A stretch of 64,000 nucleotides of DNA from Adineta ricciae. Its lineage: Eukaryota > Rotifera > Eurotatoria > Adinetida > Adinetidae. The translations under genes and the position numbers were made by a program. The DNA is taken from the NCBI GenBank assembly GCA_905250025.1, contig CAJNOJ010000031.1, positions 1 through 64,000 on the forward strand, read 5' to 3'. This document shows, one piece after another, positions 22,284-37,200 of this stretch; positions within the stretch are counted from its first letter, which is position 1; each line of letters begins with the position of its first letter. The notes beneath the pieces are model-generated. The model saw only the letters and a program-made list of their open reading frames with translations. It was not told the DNA's origin and did not search any database.

Positions 22284-25200
22284 ATGAAAATTGATCGATC
22301 GAAATTGAAAAAATATCTGCCGGAACCCGTAAGAGATTTTTTGAAAAAAAATCTTTTTTGTTTATTTTGTTTATTTATTTATTTTTTTTAAATTTTTCTC
22401 AGCCGGCTGATTGTAAATTATTCATTGATAAATTAAAAAGTTGTGATCGAAAAGAACTTCATGAACTATTAAAACCCATAACCATATGGCATATCGGAAA
22501 AGTGAGTTCACACACATGAATGATCGAATAAAATATTCGTTCGAAAACTGAAATTTCACTTTGTTCTAGTTTAAGAAAGTTAGTCTTGAAATTTCGTTGT
22601 TCTTTTGCAATTATTTGTTGAATTGCGATATATTTCTCATTGAGTCTGACACCGAATCTTTCTATTTAGTGTGAACTTTATCATTGGATCGACGCATTGG
22701 ATCTATTCGATTCAATTCTAGAAGAAGCTTGTGTAAAGACTGGAACATGGATGCTTAATTGTGATAAACCAGAAAATGCGGAAGTAATGCTAAACATTTT
22801 CGAGTGTCGACTCGATCATAATTTCATTTTTGGTTGATTCTAGTTAAAGATCTTAGTACTTGATATTCTCCATTTTACTGCATTGCTAATTGAACATTCG
22901 TATTCGCGTCATTTATATAACTCTATTGAATATTTAATCATGTTATTACAATCATCTGATGTACATATTGTACTTGGTGTTCTTTCACTTCTCTATGTAT
23001 TCAGTAAACGTTCGAATTTTATCACAAGACTTCAACATGATAAAAAACAAGCATTGATTGGTCGGCTTATATTCCTAGCCGAAGTAAGAGAGATGATCTT
23101 TGTTCGAAAGAGAATCATTTTTCGTTTTCATTTACTTTTTAGACTTGGGGTGGGCGAGAGAATGGTTTCGATTTAGCTCGCTGTTGTAGCTTTCGTAATC
23201 CTGCAGTAAGTACTGTCTCTCCTACTCTTCTATCTAGTTTTCTGTGAAATTCATAGGATTTTCCTGAACACGCCACGAATCTGCATTTTGCATATACAGT
23301 CTCATCGGAAGCATCATCAACGAACGGTCCAACAATGGTGAGCATAAGAAGAAATTCGTTATTCATTAATGAACAAAATATTTCTTCTTCTAGCAAATTC
23401 CTAGACAAATTGATATTCCAAATGTTCATCTAGCTGGACCTAATGCTGCTGCTGTGATGGAACTCGCACTTGCTGAGCATACTTTACCAGAAGACAAGCA
23501 AATCAAACTATTTACTCATCTTCGTTTAGCGTATTCATTTCCATCATTCGAACAACGCTTACTGTGTATCCAAGCACGCTTACAAGCCTTATCCATACTT
23601 GGTAAGATACGAAAATATGATGAAGAATGTTTTGATACACTGGATTTTCTCTTGCAGTGTATTCTGCAGCCATACAAGAAGCAAGTAATGTTCTCTATGA
23701 TGGACTTATTGAGGAATTGGTTGAAGTATTGAACGTTCGCGATCCGACATTGACAGTATGTTGAAAACTTCACTTGTACTCGAAAGAATGATTCGTTTTT
23801 TAAAGGATATAAAAGCATCGGCTTTGAAGACATTAACATCAATAATTCATCTCGAGCGGACGACAAAGTAAGTCGTATTACAGTCAATCTTTCGATTTTA
23901 TGCATTGTTCTGTGTAGACATCCACCACGTTTACAAGAAATCATCGAAGCAACACAAGCAAATTCTTATCATGGATTTCTCCCAGTTCTCGTTCGACAAT
24001 GTATCGACAAATTAACTGGTAAATCTCGTTTCTTTTCCTCGTTTGGGACTTTTCAGCTGAACATTATTCTTCGTTATTAGACGATAGTAATGAAAAATTT
24101 CCACAGTCGTTGTCAACAGCATTATTTTCATTTCTCTATCATCTGGCATCGTACGAAACAGGTGGCGACGCACTAGTAAACTGTGGTATCATGCAGTCGT
24201 TGGTTAAAGTCGTGAACTACTACGATGAATCTCAAGATTTTATTATGGTAACAAAAAAGATTTGGTTGACCGTTGAAATCAACTGTTGAAACTTTTCATT
24301 TCAGTTTGTCACACGTGCTGTTCGAGTGATTGATTTAATTACATCACTAGATATGACATCATTTCAAACTAACAATGGTTTACAAGCATTTATTAATCGT
24401 TTAGAAGTAAGTTTATTTAATTGATTGGTTCTAGTCAGTGTCAAGCATGAGGTCGTATGTACAAGCTCCTATCGAAGCATTTCTATGATCATCTGTGAGT
24501 AGAAGTGTCAATGTGAGAGCAAGAGTAAAACCTAACAAGAACGGTCGCAATTTATATCTCATCTTCATATATAAATAGCATTACCAACTTGTTAAACAAA
24601 CAGATCTTTTGTTTTTGTTTCCGTTCATATTCGATTTTAAAAACATTCATTGTATTTTCAGCATGAAATAACTCAATGTCGTAAAGAACAACCATTTACC
24701 ATTCGCATACCTAAACGTAATCAGGGCACACCGACTGCACATCTGGATAGTCATCCACCCTTATCTCCAGGTGCTCAATCGGATATATCAGGCGAACATC
24801 CGTCGGTAACAACAGCAAATACAACGGCGAATTCAACTATACACTTAGGTAAAGATATGGATACAAGTGAATTTTTCGAAGAACATCAAGAATCAATTCC
24901 TCAAAGTCCAATACCAGGTTTAACGTGTTACCATCAACGCGCTGCACTACTTAAATCGATCTTAAATTATTTGAAAAAAGCCATTACAGAACCAACAATG
25001 GCAGACACAACACGTCATATTATGGATGGTTCGTTACCGAATTCTCTTAAGCACATCATCAGCAATGCAGAATATTACGGACCATCGTTATTTCATTTGG
25101 CAACTGATGTTGTCACCTTATTCATCTTTCAAGAACCTTCTCAACTATCATCTCTGCAAGACAATGGTCTAACAGATGTTCTAATGCACGCCTTGTTGAA

Positions 25201-28200
25201 AAAAGATGTACCAGCTGCTCGCGATGTGCTCTCATCGTTACCGACCATTTTCAGCTCTTTATGCTTGAATACACGTGGTCTAGAGAATTTCATGGAATAT
25301 AAACCATTCGATAAGTTATTCCGTGTTCTTCTCTCACCAGAATATTTACCGGCCATGAGACGACGACGTGGCACAGATACAGTCTATGGTACAGCATCAA
25401 ATCTTGGCAATGCAGTCGATGAATTAATGAGACATCAAGTTAGTTTACGTACAGAAGCAATGAAATCGATTATCACTTTACTTGAACAATTGGTTGAAAT
25501 TGGAAATAATCCGAAATACTGTTGTCAAAAACCACATTCGTCGTCCTCCTCATCAACAGCAAGTAAGCTAACTGATACAATACGCACACAACATCGAACA
25601 GTGCGAACAACGAATACAACAAATGCGAACACGGCAGGAAACGATCGAAATTCGTCCGATGATGAATACGATGATGACGAAGCAACGAATGACGAAGCAC
25701 CTCTAGCTAATCGATCAGCACCACCAACAACAGCAGCCACAACACCACGCGGAAGCATAATCACAACAACGGCTACGACTCCAACTGCGGCTGCGGCAGC
25801 AACGACTACATCTGGAGTGTCAACCTCACCGGAAGCAACAGCAAACATTCCTATTGTTCTTAATCAAACGCTATTAAGTGAAAATAAATCTGAAGATGAA
25901 TCAGTACCTATCGCCGTTCCATTATTAGATTATATTACGAATGTAATGCGTTTCGTTGAAGGTGTTATCAGTAATAATACAACCGATGATCATGGAAAAG
26001 AATTCGTTAAACTAGGCGGTTTAAAACCGTTATTAGACATTCTACAAATGAGAAATTTACCAATCGATTTTCCATCAAGTCAAGCATGTCAATGTGTTGC
26101 AGCATTGTGTAAATCAACATTGACACTTCTTGTCAAAGATAACAAACTAATCGAAATGGTTATAACAAATCTTGACAATATACTTAATTCATTAACAGAA
26201 TTTTATTCCGCTCGTACGTACGACGGTTCGCTATTGATCGAAGAATTAGCTCGTGCGGTTTCATCATCAACACCAATTGATCCTATTGATGCAATTAATC
26301 AATCGTTACTAACGCCTACGCTTCATCGACTATCCATAGTTCATTCTCATATCTCGTTATTAATATCTTTATGCAAAATAAGTCAAACGGATGTTCGTGG
26401 AATTTTAATTAGTTTCTGGGGTACGGAAACTGGCTTGCGGGTGCTGAGAAACTTAAATAAACTATGTTTGACATTGATATGGGAAAGTTCGATATTATTA
26501 TCATTGTGTTCTTCGGAAACGAATCTTATTGATCAACAATTCAACAAAAATGATTTATTGAAATTATTTCCATTGATTAATGATTTAACAAATACGATTT
26601 CACCGTTGCATAACGTCTCAAATCAATTGAACGACTTGACAACTAACGAAACTACTCGAACATTCGATGTTGATGAAATTATTTCGATGGATACAAGTGA
26701 TTTCACCAAATTGAAACTAAAGTTGTCATCTAACATTCAGCAACGAATCAAAACTATCAAACCACTACTATGTGTTTCATCGAAACTTGGCCGAGCATTG
26801 GGCGAACTTTACAATTTACTTGTTCGACAATGTTCAACGTCACAAATGCGACATGCGAGACGTTTTAATCAACAGCCAACTGCTTACACACCAACCGCAT
26901 CAGCGAAATATGTCACATCGACGTTAACCGAAGTTTTACGCGACGGATTTTCGTTTCATTTGCCAGCAAATAACAATTTATCTGAAAGTCAAATCGAAAA
27001 ATTTCGTTTAACATTCTTCGTATGTACAATAGGTTTTGCCACTCCAATGCTATTCGATGAACGTCGTCGTCCATACATGTTAATGTTACAACAGTTTGAA
27101 TCGTCCAAAGCTCAAGAAGCTTTATTTTCGGCGCTCGAATGGACGCTGAATTTAATCAATCGTCAATCTCAATCAACTGATGATCAACAACTCTCCCAAT
27201 TAAACAACAGCTACGATGCATCACCCACAGAATTTCTTAATTCAGCGCTGATGCTTATCTTACGTTTGGTCAATGTGAAATCGATTTTGGAATCTCCGTA
27301 CTCGATTGCGAAAAAGTCGCAATTAGAAGGAACACATTATACACCGTTCAATCCGTTACATTACTTAGCAGCAACACATAAATCTGCATTTCATATTCTA
27401 ACAAATTCATATTCAGTTCTATGGGACAAGCCGTATCTACTGAAAGATCATGCCACAAAAATTATCGACAGCATACTCTCAATATTTTGTCATATTTTAC
27501 GTGGTGAATCACAAATTCAAAAGAAGCTCCAAGACGAAGAACAACTACAACAACAGCAACAACCACAACCACAACAGCCGAATGCAGTTTTGTCATCCAC
27601 AGGTTCATCCAACGATGTCAATCAACAGCAGCCATCATCGGTAGACGCAGATCTTGCTGGTTCATCGGGCTTACATGGAAACAATGCCGCGTCATTGAAT
27701 GAGGACTATATTCAGTCGATTACATCTATGGGCTTTTCACGCGAACATGCCATCGAAGGCCTCATGCAAACCAATAATAATCTCGAATTAGCTGTGGATT
27801 ATTGCGTTAGTCATCCTCCAACAATCGTGGCACCGCAACCACAAAGTAATGTTCCTGATATGGATGCTGATATGGCATGTGCTTTACTTTTATCACTAGG
27901 TCAAGAGGTAGATGGAGCAGCTTTGGCCAATCCAGTCGCAGCATTAGCTGCTCTATCTAGAGATAATAATAATACTGCCAGCAGCGAAGCAAACGCAACA
28001 TCAACAACAGAATCAGCACCGACGGGAACAGCAACAGCGGAGAATACGAATCAACAAAAAGCCGCTGGCCAAATTGAACCATTATCGAAAGACTCTGTTG
28101 ATCGATTTACTGATTCAATCAGATTAAAAATTCTCGATATACTACCCGATACTGTATATAAAATGTGTGAGCTTGTTGTAACAACCATGCACAGAAATGG

Positions 28201-31200
28201 TATTGCATGGCGTGATCATTTCTTAGAAATCATTGCCAATGACATTAAAACAAGTTACTTATCGTTGATAGAACTGTTGGATAAGAATCCATCGGATGAA
28301 AACCAACAGTCAACAGCTGTATTTCTCAATGAACATCAGAATTCTGTTCTATTCAGTCGAATATTATTAATGTCGTTATTATTCGAAGAAATGCCGTTTC
28401 CATGTGCACGGGTCGTCGAAAGATTTTCATTAGTCAATTATTTTTGCATATTAATTCATCGTACAACAGACTATTTAACGAAATTAAACGAAAAGAAGAC
28501 ACCAGCATGGTTAGCATCTGCATTTATATTTCTCGATTTATATGAAAAAGTCTCCTTGGCATCGAAACGTCGTGCTATTATCAATGAAAACTACCGAGAT
28601 TGTACACGCGTATGGCAATGGTTCGACGAACGAACTGTCCGATGGACTAATTATCCGATCGCGCAGAACAAACAAATTGATGATGCTTACGCTAATGGTG
28701 AACCATCGTGTAAAATTCTCATTCAACGTCGAAATTATCTCATACAATTTAGTACGATGTTACAAACGAATGAAGAAACGCATAATAAGCGACCAATTAT
28801 GTTAACCTTTGTAAAACCATCGACGAAAACAAATGCAGATGGATCAACACAAGTTCCCTTGGCACCACCAAAGCTATCATCTGTCCTGTCAACTTCAGAT
28901 ACAAGTGACGACGATGACGATGATGATGATCACGACGATGATGATGATCATCATGAACAGCCTGGACAAGGAGTTGCAATCACATCGAATGAAAGCAAAA
29001 AAGTCGAATCTATGGATACCGAACAGCAAATGGATACAAATGTATCGGTCATCGAATCATTAGCTGATGAACATGCATTGATATTAACCAGTGATTGTGT
29101 ATACTTAATTCGCATGCCAGTAGATCCCGATGCTATTCATGCATTATTACGTCTGATATTACGTTTAACACGTGATTATAAATACGCTCGACAATTTGCT
29201 CAGTCAGGCGGCATCCAAGCAATATTAAGTTTAACTCAAACATCTGCTTTTCAGGGCTGTGCATCGTTAATTACACTGATTTTTCGTCACATCATGGAAG
29301 ACGATAGTAATTTGCGTTTAGCAATGGAAAAAGCTATCCGACAAGCACTAACTGGTAATCATGGTGGATCCATTGGCGTTCAACCTGGCTGTCCTGGTTC
29401 CCATGAATTAAATGTTATTTTGCGCATACTCGGTCCTGCTATGACGCGTTCACCAGATATTTTTCTAGATGTTGCATCCAATGTTTTACAATTGTTACCA
29501 CCATCAGCCGGTCGTCTGCCAGGCTCGATCAGTCGATACACGAATCCATTCAGCACGGAAGATGATCATTACTCCCATGGAAGTCTACACAAAGGACAAT
29601 TGATACTACAAGCACGACCAGCTACCAGTCAAACTACAGCAACCACTGCTACTGCTACTGCTACTAACACTACCATTGGCAATACTACATCGACAACAGA
29701 GCATAGTTCTCAACATCGTGTCACTCGACCTAATCCAACAACAGCAACGCACGACTCAGCCGGAGGACTAGCTGAACGTCTACTAGTAGATTTACTTGAT
29801 TTCTTATTAACAAATGATGATGCTACCCCGAAACGTTTATTATCGAAATCAACTGTTTTACGTATACTTGCTGAATTGATCCGTTCTTATGCTAACGTGG
29901 CCAAACTTGTTTCGACCAAAACATTTACACTGTCCGATAATCAATCATGTTCAGCATTGTCATTCATTCTTGATCATTTGTTACCTGGCACAAACAATCA
30001 ACAGATCGATTACGATAAAGACATTCCAGCGCTATGTCGTCTATTTCTCGTTGCAATGGCTGCTTGCAACCATTGCTTAGAATCACAAATGAATTTAGTC
30101 AACGAAGTCAAAATGTCATTGAATAAGATCTTGGTTTTACCTGAATGCGATGAAAAACATCTGAGATTACAAGCATTAGCAAATATTATCAATACAATGA
30201 TTGAATCGTGTCCAGCACCGAATACATCCGCACCACAACAAGGACAACATCGTTTGTCGCAATCCATCATCAACAACATGGTTAAAATTATGTACAAACG
30301 CGGTCTCATCAATGATCTAGCAAAAATGATACATAGTATAGAGTTATCAAGTCCAAAATTAGCCGATACGGTTAACGCAGTTCTTAAACCGATGGAAACA
30401 TTATCACGAAACATCAATCTTGCGACATCGTTACATGTTCCAGCCTCTGCTCGTCCACATGCAACGCGACACCCAGCAGCGACGTCTACAAATCAAACGG
30501 ATACTTCAACTGTTCCACCAGCAACAGCAGCAGCAGCAACAACAACAACAACAACAACAGCCGATGCTGCATCAACCTCAACACCAAATCAGACAACGGC
30601 TGCAAATTCAAATCAAGCAATAAGAGCGACGACAGATGCATCACAATTGCCTGAACAGCAGACAGAACATAATTCAGGTCTTACTTCGTCTCACAATGAA
30701 AACCGATCTTCATTGGATAATGCAAATCCAAACAATAATAACACTTCATTGAATTCTGCCAATCAAGTTTTATTGAGTATTAGCCAAGAAGAACTCATGA
30801 ATGCAACTGATATGGAACCAGTGGCCGGTTTACCACAAGATGTTGATATCTTCGAGCGAAATATTCGCGGAGCCGCACCCTCATCGACCGATGAAGATGA
30901 ATGTGATGGAGACGATGATGATGATGACGACGATGGGGAGAGTATTGAGGATGAAGACGACGACGATGATGAAGCTGTCGGTACAATTAACGTGGAATTC
31001 GATGTTGCACATCCACTTGATGATACTCATGAGCACGGTATGATTTGTGTAGAGAAAACGAAGAAGATTCACTTTGCTTTCTTCTTAATCTTTTCAGAAA
31101 CAACTTCGAGCTCGACAGCAACTAGTGATGGTCAAGATGATGAAGACGATGCCGAAGAAACCGATAGTCCAGACGAAGATATTGATATGGACAGTGCCAA

Positions 31201-34200
31201 TGGTAATGATCGTGATCCACAACATCGGTAAGTTATCCTTCGATCATGACATCAAATACTTGACTACTGTTTGATTTTTCTTACAGTTACAGTGACGATG
31301 ATGAAGATATTACTAGTGAAGAGGAAGGAGATGTTCGTTTGACTGGTAAGTTAGAATAAAATTACGATAAGAACTTCGTTGATTGTTCCTGCTCAGGTCC
31401 AATAGCAGCCGGCGAACCACATGACGATGAGCTCGATGATGAAAGTGACAATAGTGATAGTGATGAAACACATACGGGAGACGAACTAGACGAAACTGAA
31501 GGGCCAACTATTGATATACATATTGAAACAGCATCGAGCCAATCAACCGATGAACATTTAGCTGGTGACAATGAAAGAAATGATCAAACAAATGAGGCAG
31601 GTGGTCATGCCAATGCTGAAACAGCGAATAACAATGACAATAATCAAGAAGAAGAAGATGATGACGATGACGATGAAGACGAGGACGAAGAAGAAGATGA
31701 CGAAGAACAAGATGATGACGAAGATGATTTTGCTGGTGATGATGATGCCAATGCTGCCGATATTGAAGAAATGATTGCCAAGTAATAACGTTTTTCAATG
31801 ATACAAACTGAGGATCTAAATCAATATCTTCTTTATTTTTTCTAGTGATATGGATGCCGCTAACGCTTGGCAGGATGAAGAAGAAGAGGATGAGGACGAA
31901 GATGATGAAGATGAAAGTACCGAATTCGAAGATGAAGATGGTGACATAGCAGATTACGTTCATGAAATGGAATTCGACGAAGAAGTTCTGTCTGAAATTC
32001 GTAATAATCTTATGTCACCAACTGATATTGATCCCATTTTAATCTCTAATCTTCAAGGTGTACGAATTCGTGCAACTGGTTTCCCATCGTTACATGGCAT
32101 CAATGATACTAGTTAGTTTTCTCTTTGCCAATGGCAATAAACCATACAACATAATCTAATGTTTCCTTTTAGCTGATCCTGCTCTTCCTCCACCACCAAT
32201 GAGTGTTCCAGCGTTACATCCATTACTTGTTCATCATGCCGACAATCAATTGAGTTCAGGTGCTTTTTCACGATTTCGTCAATTAGGTGCAACTGCGACG
32301 ACAACAACTACTGCGCCGAATCCAGCAGTAAGCTTGAATGTTTTACCAACACACGGCGCTCAAGCTACAACATTAACGTTTGGTCAACAAAATGGACCCA
32401 CAGCAACAATTCTTACAGGACCAGCAGCTGTTGCGGCACACCAACAACTCGCTCATCAAACACAACGTAATCGTATGTTTCATAGCACGTCGATTGAAAA
32501 GCTAAATTAGTTTTTCGCGTGTTTTCAGGTACAACACGAACATTGTTTATCCCAGGGGGTACAACAGCATTCGGTCGCACAGCCGTCGCCGCCGGTGGCT
32601 TTTCTGATTATCTCAATCAAGTGAATCAGCTGGACGTTGATCCGTTAAGTGGCTCAGCAGTGAACAATGGTAATATACAGGGTACAACAACAGCGCGTAT
32701 CCTTGTTGGCAATGGTGCTGATCCTGATGCATGGCGATTTCTACATGATCAAATTCTAATGGATATTGCTCCACAAGCAAACGAAGGCAATGAAAACATC
32801 GATGGAACAAAAATCTACATGATACGTACACCATTAGCACGTTGGATGGAAGAGAGTGTAGTATTAGATGGACCATATGTACACGATACTGTCTTAGCAT
32901 TGAAATCGAAAATCACTGAACCATTAGAGAAACAATATGAATCCGAATTACAAGTTGTGCTAGCGAAAAAAGCTAAAGATGACGAAGAACGTAAAAAACG
33001 TTCCGAAGAAAAAGCTCGACAAGATGCTGAACGCACACAAGCCGCCGTTGCCGCTGCTGCCGCTGCCGCAGCATCAACAACAACAACAGCCGAAACGTCA
33101 ACTACGACTGCTGATCAAGCGCAAACTACAGCAACAGAACCAATTATCACTGTGCCATCAGCAGGTGATGAAATACAACATGTCAATGATATTGTAATGA
33201 CTTCTCCTGAGCAATACCGTCTAACACAAATATCATCCTTTACTGACACAGTCCAAGATATCAGTTCAAGTCTGGCACGACCAGCTAGCGAAGAATCAAC
33301 AGCAACGACCCTGCCACCTACAGGAGCAGTTACTAGTCCATTACCAACCGACAACATGTCAACAGGCGGTCAATCACCTGCTCAGTTAGCTACGTCACCT
33401 ACAACGTCTATGGAAATAAATCATCCGTCACCACCTAAAGATGCATCCAACGAACAAGACCAGCAACATGAAGAACAATCAACTACGAATGCTGAAACAA
33501 CGTTGACAGCATCGACAACTACGGAAGAAGTTCCTTCTACGACAAATACAATAGCTGAACAGCCAGGTGCAACTGTTACTGCTGCGTCAGCTACAACAAC
33601 AGCACCACCACCTGAACCTGAAGTTGAATGGACTGTCTTAGTTATCGATGGCCGTGAATTTCGCGTTCCGAAAGCATTAGAAATCGATCCATCATTTTTA
33701 GCTGCCTTACCCGAAGAATTACGTCAAGAAATTCTAACTGACCAAGTTCGAAATTTTGAACGCGAAGAAAGTCAAAGGCGTGCTCAACGCGCTGCTGCAT
33801 ATGCTGCTGCTAATCCGACAGCCAGTTCAAATACACAATCAACAGAGAATGCAACTAGTGACAATTTTTCAATGAGAACCAATCAAGCAACAACAGAGGC
33901 TGTTATTGGTGAAATGCTCGGTGAAATTAATCCGGAATTTATTTCTGCTCTACCACAAGAGATTCGCGAAGAATTATTAGCTGAACGTCGTCGCACTGCG
34001 GCAGCTATGGCTGCGATGAGTGGTGTTAATCTACCTGATAGTGGTCCAGCCGAGTTTTTACGCACTTTACAACCACATCTCCGAGAACAAGTTCTTGCCG
34101 ATATGGATGAGAGTCAAATCGGTGCTTTGCCTGAAGATATAGCAAATGAAGCTCGAGCATTACGCGCAGCAATGGAAACTCAACAACAGCAATATCTACG

Positions 34201-37200
34201 TGATCGTATGGTACGAACTCATCACGATATGATGAACATGTTAACTAATAATACACATCATAGTACACGTCCTATTCGTATGTATAATTTACGTGCTTTG
34301 CAAGAAGCACGAAATAATCGTGCCGATCGACAATCGACTAATTGGTATTCACTACGCGCTGGAGCCAATGCTAACGATTTGAATAGTAATACATCAACAC
34401 TAGGAACGCGTGGTCGACAGCTATTGGATTATGAATCGGTCTGCTGTTTGTTAGTCTTGCTATTCATCGACGATCCACGTCTAAATCTTCCACGTTTACA
34501 AAAAGTTCTTCGATACCTATGTCATCATAATCAAACACGCCAATGGATCATCAAAGCACTCTTATCGATCATCAACAAAAGCACAGGAAGTACAGAGTAC
34601 GAAGCACCAACATCAACACCAGGTGCACCAACATTAGTACTCAAAAATCCGCCTACAACCAATCAATCGCAGTCCTCTACTAACACGGCTGTTACTACTA
34701 GCAATAACAATGAAACACAGCAAGTGAAAATCATTAATCCATCATGGTTAACAATCAATTTCGAAAGTGCATTCGGTGCACGCACCAATGTTTTCAGAAT
34801 TCTACGTTTGGGCAATACAAAACGTCACGGTTCAGTGCAAATCTCTGTTCATGCTCAAGCATGTCCTATTGTTTGTCGACAAGTGCTTGACTCGTTGATT
34901 ATATTGGCAAAGAATTTTCCCGAACAATTCCTTCCATTACCGAACGCTTACACGACTTCGACAGAATCACAACCAGCAATATTATCAACGAATGAACCAA
35001 CAAATAAAGTAAATTCACCTGATAAACAACTAGTCGCTACACCCTCGAAAGCATCAACAAATACTCGTGAATTATCATTCTGGGAATTACTTCTCAAACT
35101 AGATCAATCATTTAGCAATCGTACCAATCGTTCATCATCGAATTCCTCTCAAAATATCGCATCGATTGTTATTTCTAATCCAAACGCAGGTAACAGTCAA
35201 CGAACGACATCGACATTAAATATCAACAATAATAACAATGAAATCGATTTCGAATCGTCACCATTAGCAGCACTATTACTCATGCTCAATCACCCGATTC
35301 TCAACAAAAATAGTCAACTAATGGATAAACTATTCAAACTACTTTCGTTGATTTCTCAAAGTTTTTCGCGACATATTATCACAAAGAAAGATATAACACC
35401 ATCACCACTAGCTGCCTCGACACCGACGGCAGCTGATCCATCCACCCAAACAGTGAATCCTCTTCAACAACAGCAAAACCTACCACCATTGCCATTACCG
35501 GTCAGCCAGTCGAATACAACGAATAAACTAGTTGTTTCGGACGATCAAGTCATTTTGGGTTCTCAACTGGACTTAGTTATCAATGCATTAATCTTGAAAT
35601 CATGTGCGGAAGATGGTCTCGAGTGTGCGACGAAACTCTTACTTGATGTTTCGAAAATCAATCAAGCAACACGAGACAAAGTTTTGCACTTATTACTCGA
35701 CGGTATTCGTAAATTAGGAGAAAAAGTTAGCAGAGAAATCAAGTAAGTGTTGTTGCGAATGAAAATGTATTCGAAAACAAAAATTCGATCTTTAACTTTT
35801 AGACAATTACTTCTGGAAGTGCAAGATTATCTTTCCAAGAACAAATCGCTCCTTCCTACAACCAATGACGATGACGCATCCAATGCTGCATCTGATGAAT
35901 CGTTGAAATTGTTTGATTCGTACAGAAGTATTCGTTCGAATACACTGACATCAATAAATAATGATCCCAATGCTAAACAACAAGATCTACAATTACCAGC
36001 TATGGTTATGTTGACATCCAAGACCGCAAACCAGCAATTTTTATTACGTATCCTTCGAGTTATTATCGAATTACGTAACACAACGAAGAAAGAACAATTG
36101 GATGCACAAACCCATTTTGAAACTGAACTTCATGCTTGGACACGTCGTCTTGATACCTTACGTCAGTCGTTACGTTCGCAATTTCCATCGGACGCAGCAA
36201 ATCAACAAAATGAGACTCTTCAACCTATCGATGAATTAGCTAATCGCTTAGAACAAATGCGTACACGCTTGCAAACGGTATTAAATTCGAATACACTTGA
36301 ACAACGTCAACAACTCTTTTCCCAACAAGAAACTATCAATGATATTCAAGATATTTATCGATTAATTCAGCAATTAGAAGTTCTAATTGAGAGTTTTCAT
36401 GAACCAACTCTGCCAGCGGCAATGACAACACGTATTAATGATGTTCTACAAACAATTCCACCGCTGCTTCCACAAATCAGTGAACCAATGGATGTTGGCG
36501 CATTTTTACCAGCATCTCAAACGAAATTAAGCGATCTGTTAAATATCAATCAATTATGGAATTCTTTGAGTGATTGCTTATCATCATTAGCACGATTACC
36601 TGATCCACATGCTGTATTAGTTCTTCAACCGGCTGTCGAAGCATTCTTCATCGTTCATGCTGCTGATTTAGACAATGAAAGCGACAAACAAAATAAGAAG
36701 AAAAAGGATCGAGAAACCCGCGAAGCTTTGTCACACCTTGAATGCTTCGGACCAGCACCAACGACAACATCTGCCGATCGTGGTGCACCCGATGAACCTG
36801 TTATTGCTCCTTCGAATACAGCAACGTCAACAACGGACATAACATCACCTACACTTGTTCTTCGAACCGGAATGTCGCAAACAATCTCAACCAACGAATT
36901 GCCGCTAGATGCTCAAAAATTCGTTGAATTTGCGCGCACACATCGCACTGTGTTAAATCAAATCTTACGTCAAAGTACCCAACATTTAAGTGAAGGGCCA
37001 TTTCATATATTAACTGATTACACAGCTATACTCGATTTCGACGTGAAAAGAAAATACTTCCGTTATGAACTCGATCGTTTGAAAGATAATAATCGCGGTG
37101 AAGATTTAGCTGTACATGTACGACGTCAGAATGTCTTCGAAGATTCCTATCGAGAACTAAGCCGGCGTCAATCAGTCGACTGGAAACATCGTTTTTACAT

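Noticed and set aside
25525-25848. 107-codon minus-strand frame inside the large HUWE1 exon
   Set aside because: A shadow of the Thr/Ala-rich HUWE1 coding strand; other minus frames in HUWE1 were dismissed for the same reason.
30420-30623. Glutamine-tract open frame on the plus strand of HUWE1
   Set aside because: It is the +1 shadow of a Thr-rich tract (ACA/CAA repeats) within the true HUWE1 frame.
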